DNA of 64,000 nucleotides from Stentor coeruleus. Taxonomy: Eukaryota; Ciliophora; Heterotrichea; Heterotrichida; Stentoridae. Below are positions 10,783 through 19,533 of this stretch, piece after piece. The position numbers were made by a program, and so were the translations under genes. Below the pieces are notes generated by a model. The model was not told where the DNA came from. It did not search any database and saw nothing but the letters and a program-made list of their open reading frames with translations. The stretch spans positions 1 to 64,000 of the forward strand of contig MPUH01000287.1 in NCBI GenBank assembly GCA_001970955.1, given 5' to 3'. Position 1 is the stretch's first letter, and every line of letters begins with the position of its first letter.

Positions 10783-11589
10783 ATGCTTTGTGTTGTAGCA
10801 ATAATTCTTTTATCTTCAATAGTTTCTGCTTATAGTGTTGGGGGAACAGTTAATCTAAACATCAATGCAGATGAAAAATGCCATATCAGAGATTATAATG
10901 TCAACTATAAGCCAATCACCCTTGAAATAAACCAATTAGAAAACATTCAATATGTACTTATTTCAGATCAACATGTTGCTTCATGTGATCAAGGCTGCCC
11001 TAAAGGTGCACTTTATTGTTCTTTTGGGCTATCTAATATTATTAAAGAACAAATCTCAGTTTGTATTGATAAAGTTTATGTTCATTTATACCCAAAAACT
11101 ATGAATACAAAACTTTTAGCCAATTTGAAAACTGAGTATTTGATTGATATTCCTTGTAATGACATTAATAGAAATCCAACAAATTTCTGTCAATTATTAA
11201 GTGATAGTGAATGTATTGATGATTCAACTGGATGTGGATTATTAACATGTCAGAAAAAGAGTAGTATTGGAAATAAAGAGATTTTTTCTATGTGTTTACC
11301 TGACTCAACACCTGATGATGAGCTTAATCGAAGATGTTTGATGCATAGTGAAGCGAATACTTATGATTGGGAATTTTATAAAACCCCAGAAAGTGAAGGG
11401 AATTGGCTTGTTGGGGTGATTATTGGTTTATTGATTACTGTGTTAGTTTTTGGAGGAGTTACTGTGTATTATCAGAAGATGTATCAGAAACATGGAAGAC
11501 CACCTTTTAGGGTGCCAAGATGCTGTCCAAGAAGACTGTTTCCGAGGGTAGATGAGGAAGAAGCTAATAACTTGAGAGTTATTCAATAG
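10783..11589 (+). CDS. Type I membrane protein with a cysteine-rich ectodomain, unknown function
   Basis: 268 residues. A signal peptide is visible at 1-18 (hydrophobic core VVAIILLSSIVSA). The lumenal or extracellular part (about 19-208) contains about a dozen cysteines in pairs (CDQGCPKGALYC, CIDDSTGCGLLTC), which suggests disulfide bonds. A transmembrane helix follows at about 209-230 (LVGVIIGLLITVLVFGGV), then a basic and acidic cytosolic tail with CCPRRLFPR. The first part (RDYNVNYKPITLEI...VLISDQH) resembles many small ciliate membrane proteins of unknown role. No enzyme domain is recognised. It lies 32 nt behind the hydrolase in the same direction, but the very short spacer still contains a TATATAAA-like promoter element, so separate transcription is likely. 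Confidence 0.85.
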   Translation: MLCVVAIILLSSIVSAYSVGGTVNLNINADEKCHIRDYNVNYKPITLEINQLENIQYVLISDQHVASCDQGCPKGALYCSFGLSNIIKEQISVCIDKVYVHLYPKTMNTKLLANLKTEYLIDIPCNDINRNPTNFCQLLSDSECIDDSTGCGLLTCQKKSSIGNKEIFSMCLPDSTPDDELNRRCLMHSEANTYDWEFYKTPESEGNWLVGVIIGLLITVLVFGGVTVYYQKMYQKHGRPPFRVPRCCPRRLFPRVDEEEANNLRVIQ

Positions 11590-11880
11590 ATAAACTAAAG
11601 AGATGGTTTTGTGAATATGGTTAAGTGTATTTTTTTTGTAGATAATATAAGATTTTTATTATAAATTGAACCTTAAACCAAGGCTATTTTATAAACATTT
11701 GTATTTAATATAATGTTTTCAGAACTTTGACTATCATGATGTATAATAAGAGTTTAAGGATTGTCTATATACCCATATAGACTCATTTTACTTTTATATA
11801 TAATAAACTGATTTTACTTTTACTCTTACTTCTCTTCCTTTCTGAAGACTAACTTTTTAAATGTAAAATTCCTCTAAGTT

Positions 11881-12450
11881 TGATATTTTATTTTTAATAA
11901 AAAACACATAAGCTTTTGCTTTTCAAAGTTTGTTTCTGTCTTTGTACAGCTTATTGATAGTTTCTGTTTCTTATGAAGCTCAATATTTTTCTGCATTAAA
12001 AAAAGTTCCCCCTCATGCTTGATTTATAGGCATTGTGGATTATAAAGATTTCAACTTCTTTTAAGCAATTTTTCATCATTAAGTCTTTGCTTTCCTGTTA
12101 AGGTTTTCGATTTCTTTAGTGCTTTCTCAATCTTCCCTGCCAAAAGTATTCTTGATTTCTTCAATTTCAGTTGTTTGATTCTATAAATAACATAATTTAG
12201 CTGCTGCTCAATTTGTATATAGTTGAACTTCTACTTCTAGTTTTTACAGGGCTTGGTATTGTTCTGAATCTAGAAAGCCATCATAATCTTTGACCATAAA
12301 GAAATTCTTTTTCAAACTTATGAGTTCCCTTATCATAGTGTAGATTTGGACAAGAGAACTTCAAAGACTTGATTATCCTAATAAAATAAAATCTGAAAGA
12401 TTATCTTCACTGGGTTCCTTATCATTATAAACTTCTCTGTTCAAAATCAT
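11881..12450 (-). pseudogene. Decayed coiled-coil gene
   Basis: One minus-strand frame from an ATG at 12450 to about 11881 reads as a charged, Glu/Lys-rich protein but contains some 15 stop codons (TAA, TGA and one TAG). Open stretches of 25 and 38 codons remain at the start (for example LNREVYNDKEPSEDNLSDF and FMVKDYDGFLDSEQYQAL). I see no frameshift over 190 codons. Every stop can be explained by a C-to-T change in CAA, CAG or CGA. The Glu and Asp content is well above what AT-rich spacer DNA would give. Family unknown; the text suggests a coiled-coil protein. Decay may extend beyond both ends. Confidence 0.5.
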
Positions 12451-12532
12451 AACTCCCAAACCTCAAACATCATTTTATTTTTTTGCAAAATTCCTTTATA
12501 CCTTTACTATCAGTCTAAAAATAATAATCTAT

Positions 12533-13984
12533 TTAATCGACACTCATTGTCTTCAAGTCAGAAGATATGGTAAACCCGCATCCAGTCTTGCTTCTAATAT
12601 GTTCTAAAGTAACTCCTTCAGCCATTTCCATCAAGTTCAAACCATCTTCTCTAAAATCAAACACTCCAAGTTCAGTTACAAGTAATTTGACACAATTTCT
12701 ACCAGTTAAAGGTAATGTACATTCAGAGACAATTTTAGGTCTATCATGATGAGTGTGTTTCATAGCTACAATGATTTTAAGGTTTTTATCAGCAACTGAG
12801 TCCATTGAACCACCAATTCCTTTAACATAAACACCCGGGACATACCAATTTGATAAGTCTCCAAATGATGAGACTTGGAAAGCACCCATTACAGACGCAT
12901 CAAAGTGCCCACCACGAAGTAGGTCCATCATCATGTTTGTTGACACGACAACACCACCTTTTGTTATGCTACCAAGTAGCCCATCTTCATATACTAGAGA
13001 TGGGTCCATATAAGCTGTTGATTCTGATTTACCAACACCGATAATACCAGAACTTGATGCAAGGATTACCCCTTCATCAAGATACTGAGGCACTAAACTA
13101 GGAATGCCTTGATCAATTTTCACATACATCCCTGATTTAAGTTCCTTTGATACTCTTTTAGCAATCCTTGTCAAAGACTCCATAGTCTTTTCGTCATGCT
13201 CATCTTGTTCATCAAACTGCATTTTTTGATTTACATGCTGTGAATATTTTTCTCCCAAGACAATCCTCTCAACAAAAATAGCAGGTGTATCGATTTCATC
13301 AGGAGGTAATTCTCCAATTGGTACAATTTCTTCAGCTTCTATAATAGTGTGTTTAGCACAAATCGCAATTTCTGGGTTAAAATTCATAGCTGCACGATGA
13401 TAAATACAATTTCCAAGTTTATCAGCTTTCCATGCTTTGACCAAAGCATATTCAGTTCTTATAGCTTCTTCATAAATATGTTCTCTACCATTGAAAAATC
13501 GTTTTTCTTTACCTTCAGCTTGAATCAAAATCCCAGTCCCTCCTCTTTTATACTTGATTGGAAAGCCTCCTTCTTCAATAATAGTTCCAACACCTGTGCT
13601 TGTCCAGAAACCTGGAATTCCAGCACCAGCAGCTCTGATTTTTTCAGCAAGTGTTCCTCCTGGAACAAGTTCTAATTCGAGTTCTCCATTGTGGTACTGA
13701 CGATTGATTTCTTTACTCCCTAAGAATGGAGTTATTAAACGCTTTACTTGTTTACTGTTAATCAGAGCATTGACCCCATAATTTTCGATTGATGAGCCTT
13801 GGGTAATCACAGTGAAGTCGTAATTGCCATAGGCTTTTAACGCATTCACTAAGTTTTCGGGCACACCCGCATTCATATACCCTCCAATAGCTATCGATGA
13901 ACCAGTTCTGATATCAGCAATAGCTTCAGTAGGGTTATCATATATCTTTGCGATCGTGAAGAGCCTACGTACGTATTTAAACAT
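12533..13984 (-). CDS. OXCT1: Succinyl-CoA:3-ketoacid CoA-transferase homologue lacking the catalytic Glu
   Basis: 483 residues aligned along the whole of SCOT (about 520 in mammals). The alpha part has GGYMNAGVPENLV (oxyanion loop region), GGTLAEKIRAAGAGIPGF and a YALVKAWKADKLGN segment. The beta part has GMYVKIDQGIPSLV, RGGHFDASVMGAFQVSSFGD, a PGVYVKGIGGSMDSV segment and CTLPLTGRNCV. The N-terminus (MFKYVRRLFTIAK) looks like a mitochondrial transit peptide. In active enzymes the beta part carries S-E-N-G, whose Glu forms the CoA thioester; here residues 310-313 read SSSG. Without that Glu the usual ketone-body transfer of CoA from succinyl-CoA to acetoacetate should not work. It may be a pseudoenzyme or have another reaction. 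No intron. Confidence 0.9.
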   Translation of the reverse strand: MFKYVRRLFTIAKIYDNPTEAIADIRTGSSIAIGGYMNAGVPENLVNALKAYGNYDFTVITQGSSIENYGVNALINSKQVKRLITPFLGSKEINRQYHNGELELELVPGGTLAEKIRAAGAGIPGFWTSTGVGTIIEEGGFPIKYKRGGTGILIQAEGKEKRFFNGREHIYEEAIRTEYALVKAWKADKLGNCIYHRAAMNFNPEIAICAKHTIIEAEEIVPIGELPPDEIDTPAIFVERIVLGEKYSQHVNQKMQFDEQDEHDEKTMESLTRIAKRVSKELKSGMYVKIDQGIPSLVPQYLDEGVILASSSGIIGVGKSESTAYMDPSLVYEDGLLGSITKGGVVVSTNMMMDLLRGGHFDASVMGAFQVSSFGDLSNWYVPGVYVKGIGGSMDSVADKNLKIIVAMKHTHHDRPKIVSECTLPLTGRNCVKLLVTELGVFDFREDGLNLMEMAEGVTLEHIRSKTGCGFTISSDLKTMSVD

Positions 13985-14142
13985 TTATATCCATTAAACC
14001 ATATCTGCCTGTATATCATGAAAAAAGTGCGTATTTGGAATATTTGCCAATCGATCTCAATATAAGATCTTGAAAGTACTTGAGAAAATTATGAAAAACA
14101 TTATAATTATTGACTTTGCATAACTAGGAGAATAAATCTCTT

Positions 14143-14265
14143 ATGCCAAAGAATAAGAATATTATGATAAATCTTACAGATTCAGAAGATTTAAACATAA
14201 AAGTTCAGGTTAAATATGAAATATTTAGGAAAGTGAATTGTTTGGGTATATTGATTTTGTATTAG
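14143..14265 (+). CDS. Possible small ORF, 40 residues
   Basis: ATG at 14143 opens 40 codons to TAG with a mixed, acidic-basic composition (MINLTDSEDLNIKVQVKYEIF). The start context lacks the usual TATAAT-like element immediately upstream, and I see no domain. It may be a relic or chance. Confidence 0.2.
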   Translation: MPKNKNIMINLTDSEDLNIKVQVKYEIFRKVNCLGILILY

Positions 14266-15386
14266 ATTATTTATATTTATAGTCATGTGTAGTTTTTTAT
14301 ATATAATAAACTTAGAGTTTACCAAGTATTAGTTTTATTGACATTTTTATTAAGAACATGTTGCGAGAGGTATTTCTTTTGGAAAGCAATATTTATGGCA
14401 TAAAGCTTATTAGGAGAATATAGGGATTTGTATAATCATAAGTTTAGGCTAACGATGAAAATGATGATGAAAATTTATATGTATTTAGGGGTGTTGGGAA
14501 AATATAATTTTTGGAGAGTTCTAGAGTTTGGGACTTTTGAGGAATAGGAGATAATAATTCGATATTAAGATCAAGGATTGAATAGGATTTTTTTGAGGTT
14601 AAGATATGTATAATTATTGATTAGAAGAATTGTATTTTGCTAATAAATTGAGAAGTTTTTGATAGAATTACGGGAAATTAAGTTGGAAGATTGCAGGCTG
14701 AAGATAATTTGGGAAATAAATACTTTAGGCTAAAGATAAAAAAAATTGAGAATTATAGCTGGATTTGGTCATATCAAAACTAATAATACCAAAATTAACG
14801 CAAAAAATACCAGCATTTACAATTTGGTAGAGGCAATTTTTTGGTCATTTTGGTAAATATTGACAATTTTGATATTTGATAATTTTTGTAGTTAGGAATA
14901 ATATTGGCAATTTTTGAAGTTTATAGTTTTGATAGCTGATAATTTTAGTTGTGGTGATTTTGGAAAAAAATTGTTGGATTTTAGTTTGAAATTATTATGA
15001 GGAAATTTTGAAAGATAAAGAAAGCTGGGATAGCACGAAAAATAAAAGTGGAAAGTGCTGAAAGAAAGATAGGGAGAGATGAAGAAGTTAATCATAAAAT
15101 ATCAATTTTTAAGGCTTTAAAGTTGAATGTAGTTGGGTGTTATAATTAGATAGTTAGCTCTTATAGTAATGAAATAATTTACCAAAATTAGATTTACAAA
15201 AGAATTGTTATATAAGAAATATTTTTATTCTTTATACTAAAACTCTTTTAATAAGAAATCATATTTATCTTCCATAAGTCTCATAAAGCGATTTATAATT
15301 TATTTACAATCAATTTCTAAAGAGCAGTTTATTAATATTTTTGAAATTCTGGTTTTTCTAACTTTTTTTTACTTCCGATTTTTTCT

Positions 15387-15501
15387 CTAAACTATGCTAA
15401 AATTCAATTAGTCTACTATTTTTGCATAAATACTTATAACTAGNCTAAACTATGCTAAAATTCAATTAGTCTACTATTTTTGCATAAATACTTATAACTA
15501 G
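15387..15501. repeat. 57-nt direct duplication around an N, probably an assembly overlap
   Basis: Bases 15387-15443 and 15445-15501 are identical and separated by a single N at 15444. This is what an unmerged overlap of two contigs looks like. It lies in the 3' flank of the next minus-strand gene and does not touch its coding sequence. Confidence 0.8.
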
Positions 15502-15505
15502 ACTA

Positions 15506-16810
15506 TTATGCTTTAGCTATTGCTTTTACTTCATAGGAACCAAATTTATACTGATAGATAATGCAATCCCAATCAACAAAATATGCGCAACCTTCTCTGA
15601 ACACAGGCCTACTTGTTGTATATGAAAAATCTCCTATAAGAGGTATAGATTGCCAATGATCTAAATCATCTTCTTTTGTTAAATTCACTAAACTTTTATG
15701 CAGAAAATGAATATTGTTACCATCTTTAATAAGAATATTGTATGAGTTTATCTGTAAATGACTAGTGATTTTTGAATAAGAATTTGTTAGTAGGTCATAA
15801 GTGCACATCAAATTTGGCTTTCCAGCAATAAGAAATTTATCATTCAAATCAACAATCGATGTAAGCATAGCTGGTAAAGGTAACAATGCAAGTGTCACCC
15901 ATTTTTTCATTAGTAAATCGTAAGAATCAGCGCAAATAAGCTCACCACTTTCATCTTTACCTCCAAAAATGTATATTTTATTATTTTTATATATCGCACT
16001 CGCATGACTTCTTGAACGTTTTCTAAACAATGCTTCTATATTTTTTGAATCAATGTCAATTATATAAGAAATATTTAAGGTAATATTAGAACAACCACCT
16101 GATATAAAAACCTTGTTATCTGGTATAAGGCATATCGCTGATAAATGTCCTTGATTTTCATTAACTTTTAAATTTTCTGAATACAATTTTAGACTGTCAG
16201 GAGAAAATTCAACAAAACTTTTAGTGTTTTCTTTGAAAAAGTATAAATTTTCATAATTTTTTTCTTGGTCTTCATTAAATTTTACATTCATCAGCATATT
16301 TATTTGTTCAATAAATCTACCTGAAATAGTTTTTAAAGATTCGAATTCTTCTGTTAAACATATTTTCAATTCCCTATTTACCTTGTTTTCAATATCTTTT
16401 AAAATTGTTATAGGAGGATTTTGATTATAAGTTTGAGATAAATTTTCTAGTCCATTTGGTTTTAATATTTGTATTAAAAAACTTTTATATGAGCTTATTT
16501 TTCTATGAGTATTTGAGCAAAAATTTTTGCAAATTTTTTGAATTTGTAATATTAAGCTTTCGGTTAAATAAATAAAATCTCGTCTTTCTTTTATGAATTT
16601 TTCTATAGTAATATGAATTTCTGAGATGATATTAGCTTTTTTATCTTGAGATATTATTTGAGAAATAGAGTTGTAGGCATGAATTAAATTGGGAAACTCT
16701 GATGAGTGCTGTTTAATATGAAAATCGCATATTATTGTAATTGTTTCATTGCAGGAACAGAAAAATGCTGGAGGCCTGCTACAAAATGGGATAGAACATT
16801 TCTTTTCCAT
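15506..16810 (-). CDS. B-box/coiled-coil/kelch protein (TRIM-like)
   Basis: 434 residues. The N-terminus has zinc ligands in a B-box-like order (C5, C10, C18, C20, C28, H31, H35). A helical region of about 60-190 follows, with heptad-like Ile/Leu/Lys spacing (IEKFIKERRDFIYLTESLILQIQKI). From about 220 to the end there are kelch-type strands: KVFISGGCSN, KIYIFGGKDESG, KFLIAG and FREGCAYFV, each followed by a Tyr/Trp-containing turn, so at least four of the usual five or six blades. Kelch proteins bind partners as adaptors, often for ubiquitin ligases. No RING is present, so ligase activity is not implied. The gene shares direction with the two cysteine-rich genes upstream. Confidence 0.8.
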   Translation of the reverse strand: MEKKCSIPFCSRPPAFFCSCNETITIICDFHIKQHSSEFPNLIHAYNSISQIISQDKKANIISEIHITIEKFIKERRDFIYLTESLILQIQKICKNFCSNTHRKISSYKSFLIQILKPNGLENLSQTYNQNPPITILKDIENKVNRELKICLTEEFESLKTISGRFIEQINMLMNVKFNEDQEKNYENLYFFKENTKSFVEFSPDSLKLYSENLKVNENQGHLSAICLIPDNKVFISGGCSNITLNISYIIDIDSKNIEALFRKRSRSHASAIYKNNKIYIFGGKDESGELICADSYDLLMKKWVTLALLPLPAMLTSIVDLNDKFLIAGKPNLMCTYDLLTNSYSKITSHLQINSYNILIKDGNNIHFLHKSLVNLTKEDDLDHWQSIPLIGDFSYTTSRPVFREGCAYFVDWDCIIYQYKFGSYEVKAIAKA

Positions 16811-17277
16811 ATTATAAGACTATTATAGAACCAAATTTGGTAAATATGTTTTCATTAGTATGATGCTTAAATCTTTATCTGTTTTTAGTCTGATTTTGGA
16901 AATAACTTCTTAGTTGAATTGAAAATATAAGTAAGAAACTTAAGAATCAGAATTAGATTTTTACTGAACTCATAATTATAAGCCTACATCTGTAATAAAA
17001 TACTTTATGCTCAAAATAAATCTAAACTATTCTATCAAATAATTCAACTAAATATCGATTTTCGCTTAATAAAAGATTTTTCCTTACATAAGACTTATTT
17101 ATACACAAATAATATCTAACTTAGCTTTATAGCACATAACTTATCAAATCTATTAGGTAATACTAAATTACTATTAAAGCATAAATTTTATTATAAAAAA
17201 ATAACCCATCTCAAAACAAATAAGCAATCAAAATAATTTATTCCTAATTTAAAATATCTAATCTTCTGCATTTTATC
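16811..17277. other. AT-rich spacer, no gene seen
   Basis: Nothing but A/T runs. The TATTATA-like element just before the kelch gene start (TTATAATATG on the minus strand) is the only recognisable signal. Confidence 0.5.
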
Positions 17278-18924
17278 TCAAAATTTTAATCCATCATAAA
17301 AGTATATATAACTTTCAATCTTTATTTGAAAAAGATGCAAAAAGCATTCTTTCCAGTCATTAAATTCTTTTTCATTATTCACACTTTGCGGGTTTTCTAT
17401 CATAAGTTTCAATTTATCTAAAATTATTTTTGTTGGGATTTTCAATACTTTTGCACAATTTTGCACTTCACATTTATATGAGAATTTTACCTTATAAGTT
17501 ATAGAATTCTCAATAGTTTTTTTATAGTGTATACAAATTTGCTTTCCTCCAAGTAAAGCTAAACATTCTTTGCAATAATTATGGTTACAGAGAAATCCAT
17601 ATAAATCTTCATGAGAATTGCATATACTACAATAAGACTTTAAAGAATCTTCACCAAAAGAATCAGCATGATTTATTGCTATTGGCTTGATATTTGATTG
17701 TATATTTTCATTAGTAATGTTAGGGTTTAAATGATTTGAATGATTATTGCTTATAGTTGGTCTTTTTAGCATATCCTGAACATTTTGTATATTGTTTGTA
17801 TCAAATTTCTGAGCAAAATCGCTTTTTCTGTGTATATTCGATGATAAAAATTTTTTATTAGCTTCTGTTTCTTCATATTTTATATTTGCCATAAACTTTT
17901 CTTCCTCAGGAAATATTTTTAAAGTTTTTATATGGGTAATTATCTTAATACAAAACTGACAATCTTTTACTTTTGGGATTTTTGAATAATCGTTTTTTAT
18001 TAAGAAATTTGTGCAGATTTCACAATATTCATGTGTTGAACATTTTATTTTATTAAAAGGTTGTCCAGGACATAAACTACACTGAAGTTTTTTTGATGTA
18101 GTTTCAATCACAGAGAAATATTTTATACAGTTTGGGCAATGTTCATGGACTTCACTTTTTGATTTCCTTGACATGCAATCCTCACAATGTTTATGTACTT
18201 GACATGTTGGGATTGGAAATAATTTTTCATTTTCAAAATACTCTGTACATCTGTCGCAATTTTTTAAATATTGATTGCAATATTTACACGATGAGATATG
18301 TGATTCTTTAAATTTAACTGTACAAGCAAGACAGTGCTTGGAATCTTGGCATATAGGTTTTTTACTTTCATAGCATTGAACACATCTTTCCACTTCTTTG
18401 GGATTAGTTATCTTCTCTAGATATGAAATTTTTGAAGAATTCCTTCTTGTCTGACGGCGATTCAAAGGATTAATTGTTTCATTTTCGTCTTCATTAAATA
18501 TTTTTGATTCCCCTCCAAAAGATTTTTTTTTCACTAGTTTAGATGCTGAATTATATCTTTCATATCCAGTATTACAATTTATAAACTTTTCTTTATTATT
18601 AACGCAGTCTCTGCAGCCTATTTCAATTAAATCAGAATAATTTATTCTTTTAAATGCATTGATACAATTTTCACAAAAGCTATGAATAATGCATAGATCT
18701 ATAATTAAAAAACCTTTTTTTTTGCATCTATTGCATATCTTTTGATTAGATATTGTAAATGATGCAGCATAAGTTCTGCATGATGAGCACATTGAGTTTT
18801 TTTCTTTCTTCAGTAAAACTAAACATGATTCGCAATAGAGATGATCTGAACATCCTTCAATAGGATTACCGGGTAATATTTTACATATTTCGCATTTCTT
18901 CGGCTTGTATAAAGGGTAATTCAT
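17278..18924 (-). CDS. Cysteine-rich protein with six RING-like modules, paralogue A
   Basis: 548 residues ending with TGA. Six modules follow the pattern C-x2-C, a gap, C-x2-4-H-x2-C-x2-C, a gap, C-x2-C. Their first halves start near residues 11, 65, 180, 223, 281 and 431; examples are CSDHLYCESC, CQVHKHCEDC, CSTHEYCEIC and LCNHNYCKEC. The last module is followed by FSYKCEVQNC and then KIPTKIILDKL, as in the IBR-like part of RBR ligases, but the rest does not match that class. A low-complexity Asn/Ser/His stretch (about 370-420) separates modules five and six. The protein should bind several zinc ions; a ubiquitin-ligase or scaffold role is inference. It is the tandem neighbour and clear paralogue of the gene at 19534-21375, with the same module count and the same FxDGLK ending. 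Confidence 0.8.
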   Translation of the reverse strand: MNYPLYKPKKCEICKILPGNPIEGCSDHLYCESCLVLLKKEKNSMCSSCRTYAASFTISNQKICNRCKKKGFLIIDLCIIHSFCENCINAFKRINYSDLIEIGCRDCVNNKEKFINCNTGYERYNSASKLVKKKSFGGESKIFNEDENETINPLNRRQTRRNSSKISYLEKITNPKEVERCVQCYESKKPICQDSKHCLACTVKFKESHISSCKYCNQYLKNCDRCTEYFENEKLFPIPTCQVHKHCEDCMSRKSKSEVHEHCPNCIKYFSVIETTSKKLQCSLCPGQPFNKIKCSTHEYCEICTNFLIKNDYSKIPKVKDCQFCIKIITHIKTLKIFPEEEKFMANIKYEETEANKKFLSSNIHRKSDFAQKFDTNNIQNVQDMLKRPTISNNHSNHLNPNITNENIQSNIKPIAINHADSFGEDSLKSYCSICNSHEDLYGFLCNHNYCKECLALLGGKQICIHYKKTIENSITYKVKFSYKCEVQNCAKVLKIPTKIILDKLKLMIENPQSVNNEKEFNDWKECFLHLFQIKIESYIYFYDGLKF

Positions 18925-19533
18925 ATTATAGGATAAATTGTAATATATTTTAAATAAACTTTTTAGATAATTAGTTTTACAATTTTACAAATAAAATGAA
19001 GTTAGGACTTTTAGTTGTAGGCAAATATAAGAAACATCTGAAGTTTTATAAACAAATTTAACGTTTAAACCTTTATTTTATTGGCATAAATACGATAAAA
19101 AGATTAAAAGGGTCGTAATTATTTATTATGAATAATTTTAAAGCACATATCTCAATATACTGAGTAAGTAAATCTTATTATTGTCTCATTGCTTTCAGAT
19201 TTTCTTTCGTTTTAATCTAAACTTTTCTTTTTTAGGTAAAATAAATAAAAATCAACTGTATTATTCTGCAGTTTGAGTAATAAATACTCATAACTTTTTT
19301 TCTATTATTTTTATGTTAAAACCCCATTACTATTATTAGAAACTATGGATAAAATATCTTAATTGAGGATAATTTTTTACAATAAAGCATTATATCTGAA
19401 AAATATCTACTATCAAAATGCATATTATATTTAAGTTCTTACACAAAAAATTATCATAAGACACTACATCAAATAAATTTAAAATAGTTTGTTTTCTAAA
19501 AATGTTAATTAACTACGAATAACTAATTCTAAT
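18925..19533. other. AT-rich spacer between tandem paralogues
   Basis: About 600 bp with no coding sign. Promoter elements for paralogue A should lie at the 18925-18960 end (TATAATATG on the minus strand). Confidence 0.5.

Larger units (their letters stand above)
13985..15505. other. Long AT-rich spacer with an assembly gap
   Basis: About 1.5 kb. It contains one possible small ORF (14143-14265), an imperfectly repeated TTTGGCAATTTTTGA-like sequence around 14800-14960, and the duplicated 57-mer around N 15444. No other coding sign. Confidence 0.45.

Noticed and set aside
13349-13675. 108-codon plus-strand frame
   Set aside because: It is antisense to the CoA-transferase gene and Ser/Phe-rich as expected for a shadow.
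14892-15095. 67-codon minus-strand frame rich in Phe, Ser and Tyr
   Set aside because: Composition is that of AT-rich spacer and there is no domain or promoter-like element.
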